A stretch of DNA of 24,750 nt, from positions 1 to 24,750 of the forward strand of contig DDCQ01000100.1 of assembly GCA_002334915.1 (NCBI GenBank), read 5' to 3'. This DNA is from Porticoccaceae bacterium UBA2002. Lineage in GTDB: Bacteria; Pseudomonadota; Gammaproteobacteria; Pseudomonadales; Porticoccaceae. The stretch's first letter is position 1; every line of letters starts with the position of its first letter. The notes under the pieces are model-generated. The model was not told where the DNA came from. It saw only the letters and a list, made by a program, of their open reading frames with translations, and ran no database searches. Shown here one piece after another: positions 15,299-23,555 of this stretch. Made by a program: the position numbers and the translations under genes.

Positions 15299-16518
15299 GG
15301 GCCTCTTTTCTCAGCCTGCTATTGCTGCTGTTTATCGGCCTGCCAGCGGACGCCCACAATCGCAGTCAGTCATTCTCCCAATGGACGATTGATAATAATC
15401 AGCTGCAGATGCTATTTACCGTCCAAGCCCGGGAAGCAACCAGGCTTCTAGATAATCGCCACAGCTCCCTTGAAACAGTGCTGGCTGAACATTTATCTGC
15501 AACCCTGTCTGTCACCCAGGGAGATGCCCAATGCGGTCTCAGCAATGGCAATAGAATTGTCCCCCTGAGCGCCAAGCCCGGTTATCTTCGTCTCGGCGCC
15601 AGCTTTAACTGCCCCGGGTCCCTTGCAGAAAAACCACCAATAATTCAGATTGGAAGCTTTTTCCCAGTGGCCTCAACCCATGTTCACTATGCTCGTATCG
15701 CTGCTGCCGGAGAATCGGCGCAGGAATATCTGTTTACAGAGAGTCGCCAACAACATGAGGTTGCCCTGACTCAGGGCCACTGGTCAGATAGTCTCGAACG
15801 GGACTTTACCCAGTACACCGCCCTGGGTATGGAGCATATTTTTACCGGGGTCGACCATATTGCTTTTCTGTTGGCCCTGCTGCTTATGATGCGCAACCTT
15901 CGCGATATTATCTGGCTGGTAACCGGTTTTACGCTGGGCCACAGCATCACCCTTAGCCTGGCAGTGCTGGGCTGGGTCAGCCCTGAAACTGCTATTGTTG
16001 AAGCGCTAATAGGCTTTACCATTGCTCTGGTAGCGGCAGAGAATATTGGCTATCGAACCGGGGCTAATCGGCAAATAGCCTATGGGACTACAGCTATTCT
16101 TGGGCTTATGCTGCTGTTATCAATAAGTCAGCTGGTGACCTCTACACTGCCGGTTCTTAGCCTTCTCGGCCTGATACTATTTACCCTCAGCTACCTGCCA
16201 ACCAACAGCAACATCAGCACCCTTCAAATAAGGCCTGTACTCAGTCTGGCCTTTGGCCTGATCCATGGCTTTGGCTTTGCCGCTGCTTTGCAAGAGGTGG
16301 GCCTGCCTGATGAACAGCTATGGCCTGCCCTGTTAGGCTTTAATATAGGGGTAGAATTGGGACAGCTACTGATTGTTGTCGTCCTATGGATCGTTTATTT
16401 AAAGCTAAAGCAATATAAAAAAATTACCAGTGCAACGGCAGATCTCTGCTCTGCCCTGCTCTGTGGCTTGGGACTATACTGGTTTATTGCTCGCAGCTAT
16501 GGACCGGCTTTCGCCTAA
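15295..16518 (+). CDS. HupE/UreJ-family multi-pass membrane protein with periplasmic N-domain
   Basis: The 407-residue product has a signal peptide (1-20, ending ADA before H21) and an extracytoplasmic domain of about 145 residues. A membrane domain of roughly seven segments follows (about 178-402) and carries the conserved histidines of the HupE/UreJ-like group: GMEHIFTGVDHIAF (H181, D187, H188), TLGHSITLSLA (H216), VEALIGFTIALVAAEN and LIHGFGFAAAL (H324), plus E354 in GVELGQ. Some HupE/UreJ proteins are nickel or cobalt transporters. The metal here is not known, and this longer two-part form is usually uncharacterised. GGAGG at 15284-15288 sits 6 bases before the ATG, and the start overlaps the preceding stop. 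The next gene, 39 bases on, encodes a protein with a probable metal centre, so metal supply to it is one testable idea. Confidence 0.85.
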   Translation: MRASFLSLLLLLFIGLPADAHNRSQSFSQWTIDNNQLQMLFTVQAREATRLLDNRHSSLETVLAEHLSATLSVTQGDAQCGLSNGNRIVPLSAKPGYLRLGASFNCPGSLAEKPPIIQIGSFFPVASTHVHYARIAAAGESAQEYLFTESRQQHEVALTQGHWSDSLERDFTQYTALGMEHIFTGVDHIAFLLALLLMMRNLRDIIWLVTGFTLGHSITLSLAVLGWVSPETAIVEALIGFTIALVAAENIGYRTGANRQIAYGTTAILGLMLLLSISQLVTSTLPVLSLLGLILFTLSYLPTNSNISTLQIRPVLSLAFGLIHGFGFAAALQEVGLPDEQLWPALLGFNIGVELGQLLIVVVLWIVYLKLKQYKKITSATADLCSALLCGLGLYWFIARSYGPAFA

Positions 16519-16557
16519 ATATTTAAACAAGATAACAATAAAAAAGAGGATGCCATT

Positions 16558-18834
16558 ATGTTGCAACGGGTATTAATGATCACTGGAGGGGTGGCAGTGG
16601 CCGCCATTGTTTTTTTCTCCGGCGCTGCGCCGGATGCAGCCTACAAACTATTGCCAGGTTATTTCCCCGATCCCAACCAGGCCTGGAGCGAGACTCCCCT
16701 GGCGTTTGGACAGGTCAGCGAAGCCAGTCTGCCCACGGCGGTGATCGCTGAGCGAGCAATCTCTGCAATGCGGGACGACAAGCAGATTCTATTTGGTGAC
16801 ACCCATGTGCACACCACCAATTCGGCCGATGCCTTTATGTACAGTCTGCCCATGATGCACGGCGCCTCTGGTGCCTACCCTCCAGCCTATGCCTGCGACT
16901 ACGCCCGCTTTGTCTCTCAGCTGGACTTCTACTTTCTCACCGACCATGCCGAAAGTTTTACTCCCCGCCAGTGGCGCGATGGCATAGACTCGGTGCAGCA
17001 GTGCAACCGCCTGGCTGGCGACCCTGCCAACCCGGATATTGCTGCTTTTGTCGGCTGGGAATGGACTCAGGTCGGCGGTACTGCTGAGACCCATTATGGC
17101 CATCACAATGTGCTGTTTAAAGACGACAGCACAGACAAACTGCCTGCCCGGCCTATTGCCTCTGTGGGTGTAGGAGTTGCCACTGTAGCCGCTCGCTCAG
17201 GCTCCGGCAAACAGTCCAGTCTGCTGGGTCTGTTAGACCCGCGCCACCGCGACTACTACGCTTCCTATAATGATTGGGTGATGCAGATGGCCGCTGTGCC
17301 TGCCTGCGATCCAGAAACCGCCAGCCCGGACCTGCCATTGGAATGTTATGAAACCGCCGCCACCCCCGGCGACCTGTTTGCCAAGCTGGATGAATGGGGT
17401 TTTGACAATATAGTAGTACCCCATGGCACCGCCTGGGGTTTTTATAGTCCACCCAATTCAAGCTGGAGCCATCAGCTGACCGCAGAGAATATAGATGCAC
17501 AAAAAACTCGCTTAATTGAGGTCTATTCTGGCCATGGCAACTCAGAACAGTTTAGAGATTTTGCCGTGCGCGAACTCAATGATGTTGGCGAATGGGTGTG
17601 CCCGGAACCCCAGGCAAACTATTTGCCCAGCTGCTGGCAGGCAGGAGAAATTATTCGCCAACGCTGTCTGGTTGAAGACAATAGTCCCGAAGAGTGCGAG
17701 GCTAGGACCATTGAAGCCCGGCATAATTTTGTTCAGGTAGATGGTATTCAGGGCTTTATGACCGTTCCGGGCAGCACTGCAGAAGACTGGCTGGATGCAG
17801 GTCAGGCAAGGGATATTTTTCTACCCGCGTTTAACTATCGCCCACAGAAGTCGGTGCAATATGGACTGGCGCTGCAGAATCTCGATGATCCCGAAAATCC
17901 GCTGCGATATCGCTGGGGCTTTATTGGCTCTACCGATACCCATTCAGCCCGCGCCGGTCATGGTTTTAAACAGCAGCAGCGGTTAAATACCTCGGATGCC
18001 ACCGGAGTGCGCAGCCCGTTCTGGGAAACGATCTTTGCCAGCTCCGCGGTAAGAAGTGAATATGCCTCAAAATCACTGCGCGCCGATGAAATTGACCCGG
18101 TTAGCGCCAAGCTATTTGCCTCGGAATTTGAGCGCACCACCTCATTCCTAAATGTGGGTGGACTGGCCGCAGTGCATTCTAAGGGACGCAGTCGAGATGC
18201 AATCTGGGATGCCATGAAGCGCCGTGAAGTCTATGGCACCAGTGGCCATCGTATGCTGCTGTGGTTTGATCTATTGCAGGGGGATGTATCAGTGCCCATG
18301 GGCAGTTCGGTCAATATGGATTCGGTGCCGCGTTTTCGCGCCAGAGCCATTGGCTCCTTTAAGCAGTTGCCCGGCTGCCCGGACTATGTGGTCAATGCTC
18401 TGGAAAAACAGCATCTGGAAAAAATGTCCCAGGGTGAATGCTACTACCCCTCTGATGAGCGCTATCAAATTGATCGTATCGAAGTGATTAAAATTCGCCC
18501 CCAATCAGTAGCCGGTGAATCAATCGCGCCGCTTATTGAAGATAGCTGGCGCCTGTTTGACTGCGAGCCTTCTGCAGAGGGCTGTACCATCGAATTTGAA
18601 GACCCTGACTTTGTCACCCAGGGCCGCGATGCACTCTACTATGTGCGCGCTCTGGAAGAACCTATCGCCACAATTAATGGCGACAATCTGCGTACCAGCT
18701 TTGACGAAAATGGTCAGGCCGTGGACACGGATATGTGCTTTGGTGACTACCGCCTGGACATCAATGACGAGTGCCATGAGCCACAGAGTCAGCGAGCCTG
18801 GTCATCACCAATTTTTGTCGATTATAAAAAATAA
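16558..18834 (+). CDS. DUF3604 family protein with PHP-like metal-binding motifs
   Basis: The 758-residue product has an N-terminal membrane segment or signal (about 5-24), so it is likely periplasmic or membrane-attached. Motifs typical of DUF3604 are present: GDTHVHTTNSADAF (D81, H83, H85), FLTDHAE (D129, H130, E132), GWEWTQ followed by YGHHN, VPHGTAWGF, YSGHGNSE, IGSTDTHSARAGHGF and YGTSGHR. The spread of His, Asp and Glu residues resembles the PHP-type metallohydrolase site, so a phosphoesterase-like or other hydrolytic activity is possible, but no substrate is established. Length is normal for the family. AGAGGA at 16545-16550 supports the ATG. It sits between the HupE-type gene (39 bases upstream) and a short-chain dehydrogenase gene (14 bases downstream) in one co-directional run. 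Confidence 0.88.
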   Translation: MLQRVLMITGGVAVAAIVFFSGAAPDAAYKLLPGYFPDPNQAWSETPLAFGQVSEASLPTAVIAERAISAMRDDKQILFGDTHVHTTNSADAFMYSLPMMHGASGAYPPAYACDYARFVSQLDFYFLTDHAESFTPRQWRDGIDSVQQCNRLAGDPANPDIAAFVGWEWTQVGGTAETHYGHHNVLFKDDSTDKLPARPIASVGVGVATVAARSGSGKQSSLLGLLDPRHRDYYASYNDWVMQMAAVPACDPETASPDLPLECYETAATPGDLFAKLDEWGFDNIVVPHGTAWGFYSPPNSSWSHQLTAENIDAQKTRLIEVYSGHGNSEQFRDFAVRELNDVGEWVCPEPQANYLPSCWQAGEIIRQRCLVEDNSPEECEARTIEARHNFVQVDGIQGFMTVPGSTAEDWLDAGQARDIFLPAFNYRPQKSVQYGLALQNLDDPENPLRYRWGFIGSTDTHSARAGHGFKQQQRLNTSDATGVRSPFWETIFASSAVRSEYASKSLRADEIDPVSAKLFASEFERTTSFLNVGGLAAVHSKGRSRDAIWDAMKRREVYGTSGHRMLLWFDLLQGDVSVPMGSSVNMDSVPRFRARAIGSFKQLPGCPDYVVNALEKQHLEKMSQGECYYPSDERYQIDRIEVIKIRPQSVAGESIAPLIEDSWRLFDCEPSAEGCTIEFEDPDFVTQGRDALYYVRALEEPIATINGDNLRTSFDENGQAVDTDMCFGDYRLDINDECHEPQSQRAWSSPIFVDYKK

Positions 18835-18848
18835 AAAAGGGGAAAATT

Positions 18849-19652
18849 ATGTCCACAGCATTAGTCACAGGCGCATCTGACGGCATAGGTCTGGAGTTTA
18901 GTAAAATTCTGGCAAGCCGCGGCTACGATCTTATTCTGGTGGCACGGCGCGAAGCTGTGCTTAAGGAAATCAGCGCGACATTGGTCGCAGAGCACGGCGT
19001 CAAATGCACCGTGATCAGCAGCGACCTATCCAAACCCAAAGCGGCGCAGGCGCTATTTAAGACCACCCAAAAAGAAGGCCTGCAGGTTGATTTTTTAATC
19101 AACAATGCAGGGCTGCTGCACAATGGCTTTTTTACCCAACTGGATCTCGGCGCTCAGGAAAATATGATGACTGTGAATATGCTGGCACTGACCTCGCTCA
19201 CCCATCTATTTGCCAATGATATGGCCTCAAGACAGCGCGGTCATATACTCAATGTCGCCTCTCTGGCCGCCTGGATGCCCATACCCAATCAAAATATCTA
19301 TGCGGCCACCAAAGCCTTTGTGCTGTCCTTTACCCAGGCACTGCACAATGAGCTTAAAGCGGCGGGTACTGGTGTCACAGTCACTGCGCTCTGCCCCGGT
19401 TACACAGCGACCAAGATGATGGATAACCCCCAGCAGGGGGCCAAGCTGGCGATACCAGATGGCATGATGCAGTCGGCTGCCGACGTCGCAGAACAGGGCA
19501 TCAATGCCTGCCTCAAAGGCAAGGCGACCTGGATTCCAGGGTTTGCAAATCGGTTTACAGCAGCCATCACTCATCTGTTTTCAAAAATGGCACTGGCCCG
19601 GCTTGCAGGGAGCTTCTACCGTAAGAATTTAAGTCAATTCTCCTCACAATAA
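18849..19652 (+). CDS. Classical short-chain dehydrogenase/reductase
   Basis: The 267-residue product shows every hallmark of a classical SDR: cofactor motif TGASDGIG (7-14), NNAG (85-88), catalytic S138 and the YxxxK pair Y151/K155, with a PGY segment after the active site. The VARR stretch after the second strand (R33, R34) favours NADP(H). The C-terminal part (about 225-260, PGFANRFTAAITHLF) is hydrophobic/amphipathic, as in SDRs that act on lipids or acyl chains at a membrane. The substrate is unknown. AGGGG at 18838-18842 precedes the ATG. The gene is 14 bases after the DUF3604 gene and 20 bases before the epimerase gene, so co-transcription is likely. Confidence 0.9.
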   Translation: MSTALVTGASDGIGLEFSKILASRGYDLILVARREAVLKEISATLVAEHGVKCTVISSDLSKPKAAQALFKTTQKEGLQVDFLINNAGLLHNGFFTQLDLGAQENMMTVNMLALTSLTHLFANDMASRQRGHILNVASLAAWMPIPNQNIYAATKAFVLSFTQALHNELKAAGTGVTVTALCPGYTATKMMDNPQQGAKLAIPDGMMQSAADVAEQGINACLKGKATWIPGFANRFTAAITHLFSKMALARLAGSFYRKNLSQFSSQ

Positions 19653-19672
19653 AAATAAAAAGGAAAACCAGC

Positions 19673-20647
19673 ATGGCTCAGAAACAACCCAAAAAAGTAT
19701 TGATCACCGGCGCCAATGGTTTTATCGGCAATCAGCTGATGCAATATTACAAGGCTCAGGGCATTGCCGCCGTGGGTGTTGACCTCTGTGGCAACGGCGA
19801 TGACATTATCCAGGGCGATATTGCCGAGCCTGAAACCATCAGCGAGCAGCTTAAGGACTGCGATGTAGTGGTGCATACAGCGGCACTGGTATCCAATTCG
19901 ATTGCAGATGCAGATATGTGGCGGGTCAATGTTCAGGCTACAGCCAACTTGGTGGCCGCTGCAGAAAAATATAAGGTGCGGCGCTTTGTACAGATTTCTT
20001 CAATCGTAGCCTACGGCAACTCCGCAGAGGGAGAGCTGGACGAAACCCAGCCTGTTCATGCCGATGGCGGCAGCTATGTGCTGACCAAGCTAGCCTCAGA
20101 GCACACAGTACTGACAGCCACTGCTAACAGCGCAATGGAACTGGTGATTATTCGTCCCGGAGATGTCTATGGTCCGGGCAGCCGCCCCTGGGTCATCCTT
20201 CCGATAGAGGCCATTAATAAGGGGCAATTTATGCTGCCGGCCAAAGGCGAGGGTTTCTTCCGCCCCATCTATATCGATGACCTGATTCGTGGCATTGCCC
20301 TGGCCGTCTCTACCAAAGAGGCCAGCGGGGAAATTTTTAATCTTTCCTGTGAGGGTTATATCACCACCAAGGAGTTCTTTAGCCACCATTACAGCTGGAT
20401 GAATAAGCGCGGACCTCTGGCGGTATCCACCGGGCTGGCACTGTTTGCAGCAGCAGCGGCTACCAAAATCGCCAATCTCACCGGCGGTGTCAATGAGGCC
20501 TCAACAGCCACTGTGGTGCAGCTTTGCACCAAGAGCTGGTTTAGTATTGCCAAGGCTGAGAAAATACTGGGCTGGAAACCAGAGATGCCCTTTGATGAGG
20601 GTATGCAGCGCTCCAAAACCTGGGCTCAGCAACAGGGTCTTATTTAG
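19673..20647 (+). CDS. Extended SDR: NAD-dependent epimerase/dehydratase or 3-beta-HSD-like enzyme
   Basis: The 324-residue product has the Rossmann motif TGANGFIG (12-19), an acidic residue after the second strand (D37 in GVDLCG) favouring NAD, a VVVHTAALV segment (65-73), S109/S110 in VQISSIVAYG, and the Y135/K139 pair in SYVLTKLASE. RPGDVYGPG follows, as in extended SDRs of the epimerase and 3-beta-hydroxysteroid dehydrogenase groups. Such enzymes act on nucleotide sugars, sterols or other alcohols; nothing here fixes the choice. AGGAA at 19661-19665 precedes the ATG. It is the last gene of the co-directional run, and its stop lies 3 bases from the end of the convergent araC-type gene. Confidence 0.88.
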   Translation: MAQKQPKKVLITGANGFIGNQLMQYYKAQGIAAVGVDLCGNGDDIIQGDIAEPETISEQLKDCDVVVHTAALVSNSIADADMWRVNVQATANLVAAAEKYKVRRFVQISSIVAYGNSAEGELDETQPVHADGGSYVLTKLASEHTVLTATANSAMELVIIRPGDVYGPGSRPWVILPIEAINKGQFMLPAKGEGFFRPIYIDDLIRGIALAVSTKEASGEIFNLSCEGYITTKEFFSHHYSWMNKRGPLAVSTGLALFAAAAATKIANLTGGVNEASTATVVQLCTKSWFSIAKAEKILGWKPEMPFDEGMQRSKTWAQQQGLI

Positions 20648-20650
20648 TAG

Positions 20651-21673
20651 TCACTGGTCGCTGCGGTAGGAACCTGCGGTGCGGCCAGTCCACTGTTTAA
20701 AACTGCGATAGAAAGACCGCGCCTCTGCATAACCCAGCTCGTAGGCAATGCTGTCCAGATTGAGCTGGGTATTTTTTAGGTAGTACAGAGCCAACTCGAG
20801 GCGCAGCTCATTGAGCACGTCTTTGTAATGAGTGCCCTCTTCTCCCAATTTTCGCTGCAAGGTGCGACTACTCATGCCCATCTTTTCGGCAATGATGGTA
20901 CTGGACGGCGTCTGCTGTTTAAGCATCAGTCGCAACAAACTCTTTACCTGATCAGACACCCGGTGATGCTGTGTGATCTCCGCCAATAGACTCGTGGCGT
21001 GCTCAAGCAACATCTCCAATAGCTTTTCATTGGCCTGGGGCAAGGGCATATCCAGTTTCGACTCCCTTATGCGCAGACCACTGGCGGGCTGATTAAATAG
21101 AACTTCACAACCAAACACCTCGGCATAGTCGGCCAGCAAGGCAGGATCAGCCGGAGGCTCATGCTCAAACCAGACCGCATCATGGGGCTCAAAATTAAGA
21201 AAGTTGCGTGCATAGATGACCCAGGAACCCAGCACATGCTCAACCTCATGACGTTTGGCCTGGGGGCTACTAAATTTGCAGTGCCAGCGCTGCAGGGCAA
21301 AACCATCAGCGATTTCTACGCTGGTCACACCCATATCACCGACAATTTTCTCAAAAATAGGAATCTTGGCCTGAATCATGCGAAGTGTAGAGCAGTTCAT
21401 GCAGATATACCCCAGCACTGAATAGGATGAGGGCTCGGTAAACTGGGAGGCATGCAGGCCAAAACACTGGTCGCCGCTTGTCTCAATAAGCAACTCCAGC
21501 AGATGTTCCATAGCGGCAGCAGAGATATGTTTATTGTTGTCCGCCAGTATTTCTGCATCGATACCAGCCCGCTCCAGCAGAGGAAAATAATCTACTCCGC
21601 AAGCCTGTGCCGACTTTAGATACTGATTAATAGCGGGCACTGAGGCCAGGCTATCATCGCTGGTTTCTAACAT
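20651..21673 (-). CDS. AraC-family transcriptional regulator
   Basis: The 340-residue product has an N-terminal ligand-sensing region of the kind seen in OruR/ArgR-like AraC proteins (about 20-200, including FGLHASQFTEPSSYSVLGYICMN in part). A C-terminal double helix-turn-helix domain follows (about 245-338): SSTIIAEKMGMSSRTLQRKL is the first HTH and LDSIAYELGYAEARSFYRSF the second, ending in the typical FKQWTGRTAGSYR. The inducer is unknown. The gene reads away from the FAD-enzyme/GlpD genes, whose promoter must lie in the shared 240-base region, so it is the natural candidate to control them. Its 3' end is only 3 bases from that of the epimerase gene, so convergent transcription may interfere. 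Confidence 0.93.
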   Translation of the reverse strand: MLETSDDSLASVPAINQYLKSAQACGVDYFPLLERAGIDAEILADNNKHISAAAMEHLLELLIETSGDQCFGLHASQFTEPSSYSVLGYICMNCSTLRMIQAKIPIFEKIVGDMGVTSVEIADGFALQRWHCKFSSPQAKRHEVEHVLGSWVIYARNFLNFEPHDAVWFEHEPPADPALLADYAEVFGCEVLFNQPASGLRIRESKLDMPLPQANEKLLEMLLEHATSLLAEITQHHRVSDQVKSLLRLMLKQQTPSSTIIAEKMGMSSRTLQRKLGEEGTHYKDVLNELRLELALYYLKNTQLNLDSIAYELGYAEARSFYRSFKQWTGRTAGSYRSDQ

Positions 21674-21913
21674 ATGTCTTTTTGTTATCCTGTTACTGAA
21701 AACTGTGGCTGACCGAAATAGTGACTTCTCTGTCGTACTGCGACAGTGATCATTTTCTCCACTGCTTTATTATGGACATTAATGACTATAGTATGACTTA
21801 GCTCTGCAGCAACCGTTAAAATTTTACGCAATTAACAGGCACAGAGTTTAGTCACCAAAGGGCATTTTTTCTATGCCTTTAAACTAAAAATAATACCTAT
21901 AAAGGTGAACAGT
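21674..21913. promoter_or_regulatory. Divergent regulatory region between the AraC-type and FAD-enzyme genes
   Basis: These 240 bases separate two divergent starts and should hold both promoters and the AraC protein's sites. Visible elements are a CTGTCG-TACTG-CGACAG inverted repeat at 21730-21746, a TATAGT at 21787-21792 that could be a + strand -10 without a good -35, and a bulged hairpin (AAAGGGCA at 21857-21864 with TGCCTTT at 21874-21880) in the probable leader of the FAD enzyme. AGGTG at 21903-21907 is the ribosome binding site for the ATG at 21914. Confidence 0.5.
21730..21746. promoter_or_regulatory. 17-base inverted repeat CTGTCG-N5-CGACAG, candidate operator
   Basis: The two 6-base arms are perfectly complementary around TACTG. 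The site lies 57 bases upstream of the AraC-type start codon and about 170 bases upstream of the FAD-enzyme start. It could bind the local AraC-type protein or another dimeric regulator. AraC proteins more often use direct repeats, so the assignment is tentative. Confidence 0.4.
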
Positions 21914-23530
21914 ATGCGACTCTGGAACGGCTGGGGAAATGAAGATAGCGAGCTAAAGATGACCCTTAACAGTGGCTTGAAAATGCTGCTGGGTGCACTT
22001 ATCGGACCGGGAGTTTCCCTGCCCCAGGCTAGTCTGGAAGAGGTGGTAGCCAAGGTTCCAACATCGCGACTAGACAAGCACCCCCTAATTAGTCTGGACC
22101 CGGAAACAAGAGTCCGCCATGCCCGCGGCCAGAGCCTGCCCGACTGGTTGGCCATGCGCAGTGGTGATATTGGCACCTTCCCCGATGGCGTTGCCCAGCC
22201 CGAGTCCAGCCAGCAGGTGCGCGAACTTCTGCAGCATGCATTCGACAATGATATTGATGTTATTCCCTATGGTGGCGGTACCTCCGTGGTTGGCCATATC
22301 AACCCCAATGCCAGCGCCCGCCCTGTACTGACTATCAGTATGGCAAAAATGAACAGGCTCCTTAAGCTTGACCCTGTGAGCCAGCTAGCGACCTTTGGCG
22401 CTGGTACTCCGGGACCAGAAATTGAAGCGCAGCTACAAGCCGAGGGCTTTACTCTCGGGCATTTCCCCCAATCCTGGGAACTGTCCACTGTAGGCGGCTG
22501 GGTGGCCAGTCGCTCCAGCGGCCAACAGTCTTTGCACTATGGTCGCATTGAAGCCATGTTTGCCGGTGGCAGCATTGAAACCCTGAAGGGCACCATGGAT
22601 ATCCCCACCATTCCGGCTTCCTCTGCGGGCCCGGATATTCGCGAGATAGTGCTGGGCTCTGAGGGTCGTATGGGCATTATTACTCAGGTCACAGTGCGCG
22701 TGACCCCAGTACCTGAAGCCGAGCAGTTTCAGGTGGTTTTCTTCCCCTCCTGGGAAGTTGGTCTCACTGCCGCACGATTACTGGTGCAGCAGCGCGTTGC
22801 TCTATCCATGGTGCGCCTCAGTAACCCATTGGAAACCACTAGCCTGCTACATATGGGAGCTGGAGAAGATACTGCGGGGGTTGCCTCTCTTGAAGCCGCT
22901 CTGGCCGAAAAGGGCATAGGTTCAGGCAAAGTGATGATGACCTTTGGCGTAACAGGCAGCGCCAAACACTGTGTCCATGCCAGAGAGACAGCCATAGAAC
23001 TGTGCAGCGCCCAGGGTGGTGCTGCAGATCAATCTGGACTGGGCGATAACTGGGCCCATGGTCGCTTCCGCGCGCCCTATGTCCGCGATCCACTGGGCAC
23101 CGCAGGCTACGCTGTGGATACTATGGAAACAGCCATTGACTGGTCCACAGTCTCAGAGTCGGTAGATAAAATTGAAAACGCTATTCGCACTGGTTTGGCG
23201 GATGAGGGCGAGCAGGTGCATGCCTACACCCACCTAAGCCATGTCTATGGTCAGGGTTCCAGCATTTATACTACCTATGTGTATCGCTTTGGCGATAGCT
23301 ATAAGCAGGCGCTGCAGCGCTGGCATAAACTTAAGGCAGCGGGTGCTGAACAGATTATTGCCTGTGGAGGCACCATCAGCCATCAACATGGGGTAGGTGC
23401 AGATCATCGCAACTATCTGCAGGCTGAAAAGGGTGAGCTGGGTATTGCCGCTATTAACAGTCTCTGTGAACTATTTGATCCCAGAGGCCAGATGAACCCG
23501 GGCAAGCTTTTGCCGGATACCAAGTCATAA
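21914..23530 (+). CDS. FAD-binding oxidase of the alkyl-DHAP synthase (alkylglycerone-phosphate synthase) type
   Basis: The 538-residue product has a PCMH-type FAD domain with PYGGGTSVVGH (118-128), GHFPQSWELSTVGGWVASRSSGQQS (182-206 region) and PASSAGPDIREIVLGSEGRMGIIT (234-257 region), wording strongly like alkylglycerone-phosphate synthase. Near the C terminus are HLSHVYGQGSSIYTTYVYR (440-458 region) and SHQHGVGADH (489-498), where H490-Q491-H492 replaces the three-histidine motif of the eukaryotic enzyme. That enzyme swaps the acyl chain of acyl-DHAP for an alkyl chain in ether-lipid synthesis; bacterial relatives are mostly untested and could be oxidases of other substrates. I chose ATG 21914, since AGGTG (21903-21907) is then well placed; the GTG at 21905 lies inside that site. 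The GlpD-family gene follows 25 bases later, which supports a role around DHAP and glycerol phosphate. Confidence 0.88.
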   Translation: MRLWNGWGNEDSELKMTLNSGLKMLLGALIGPGVSLPQASLEEVVAKVPTSRLDKHPLISLDPETRVRHARGQSLPDWLAMRSGDIGTFPDGVAQPESSQQVRELLQHAFDNDIDVIPYGGGTSVVGHINPNASARPVLTISMAKMNRLLKLDPVSQLATFGAGTPGPEIEAQLQAEGFTLGHFPQSWELSTVGGWVASRSSGQQSLHYGRIEAMFAGGSIETLKGTMDIPTIPASSAGPDIREIVLGSEGRMGIITQVTVRVTPVPEAEQFQVVFFPSWEVGLTAARLLVQQRVALSMVRLSNPLETTSLLHMGAGEDTAGVASLEAALAEKGIGSGKVMMTFGVTGSAKHCVHARETAIELCSAQGGAADQSGLGDNWAHGRFRAPYVRDPLGTAGYAVDTMETAIDWSTVSESVDKIENAIRTGLADEGEQVHAYTHLSHVYGQGSSIYTTYVYRFGDSYKQALQRWHKLKAAGAEQIIACGGTISHQHGVGADHRNYLQAEKGELGIAAINSLCELFDPRGQMNPGKLLPDTKS

Positions 23531-23555
23531 GTAATAAGTACAGAGCAATCATTAT

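Noticed and set aside
17153..17500. Open frame of 115 codons on the - strand inside the DUF3604 gene
   Set aside because: It is rich in Arg/Trp/Gly, as expected of a shadow frame, and is fully covered by a conserved gene.
20653..20689. Terminator for the epimerase gene (ACTGGTCGC with GCGGCCAGT)
   Set aside because: The stem contains a G-U pair and has no T-run after it, and it lies within the coding region of the AraC-type gene.
21730..21746. LexA (SOS) box
   Set aside because: CTGT and ACAG are present but 9 bases apart instead of 8, and the interior is not A/T-rich; neighbouring genes are not repair genes.
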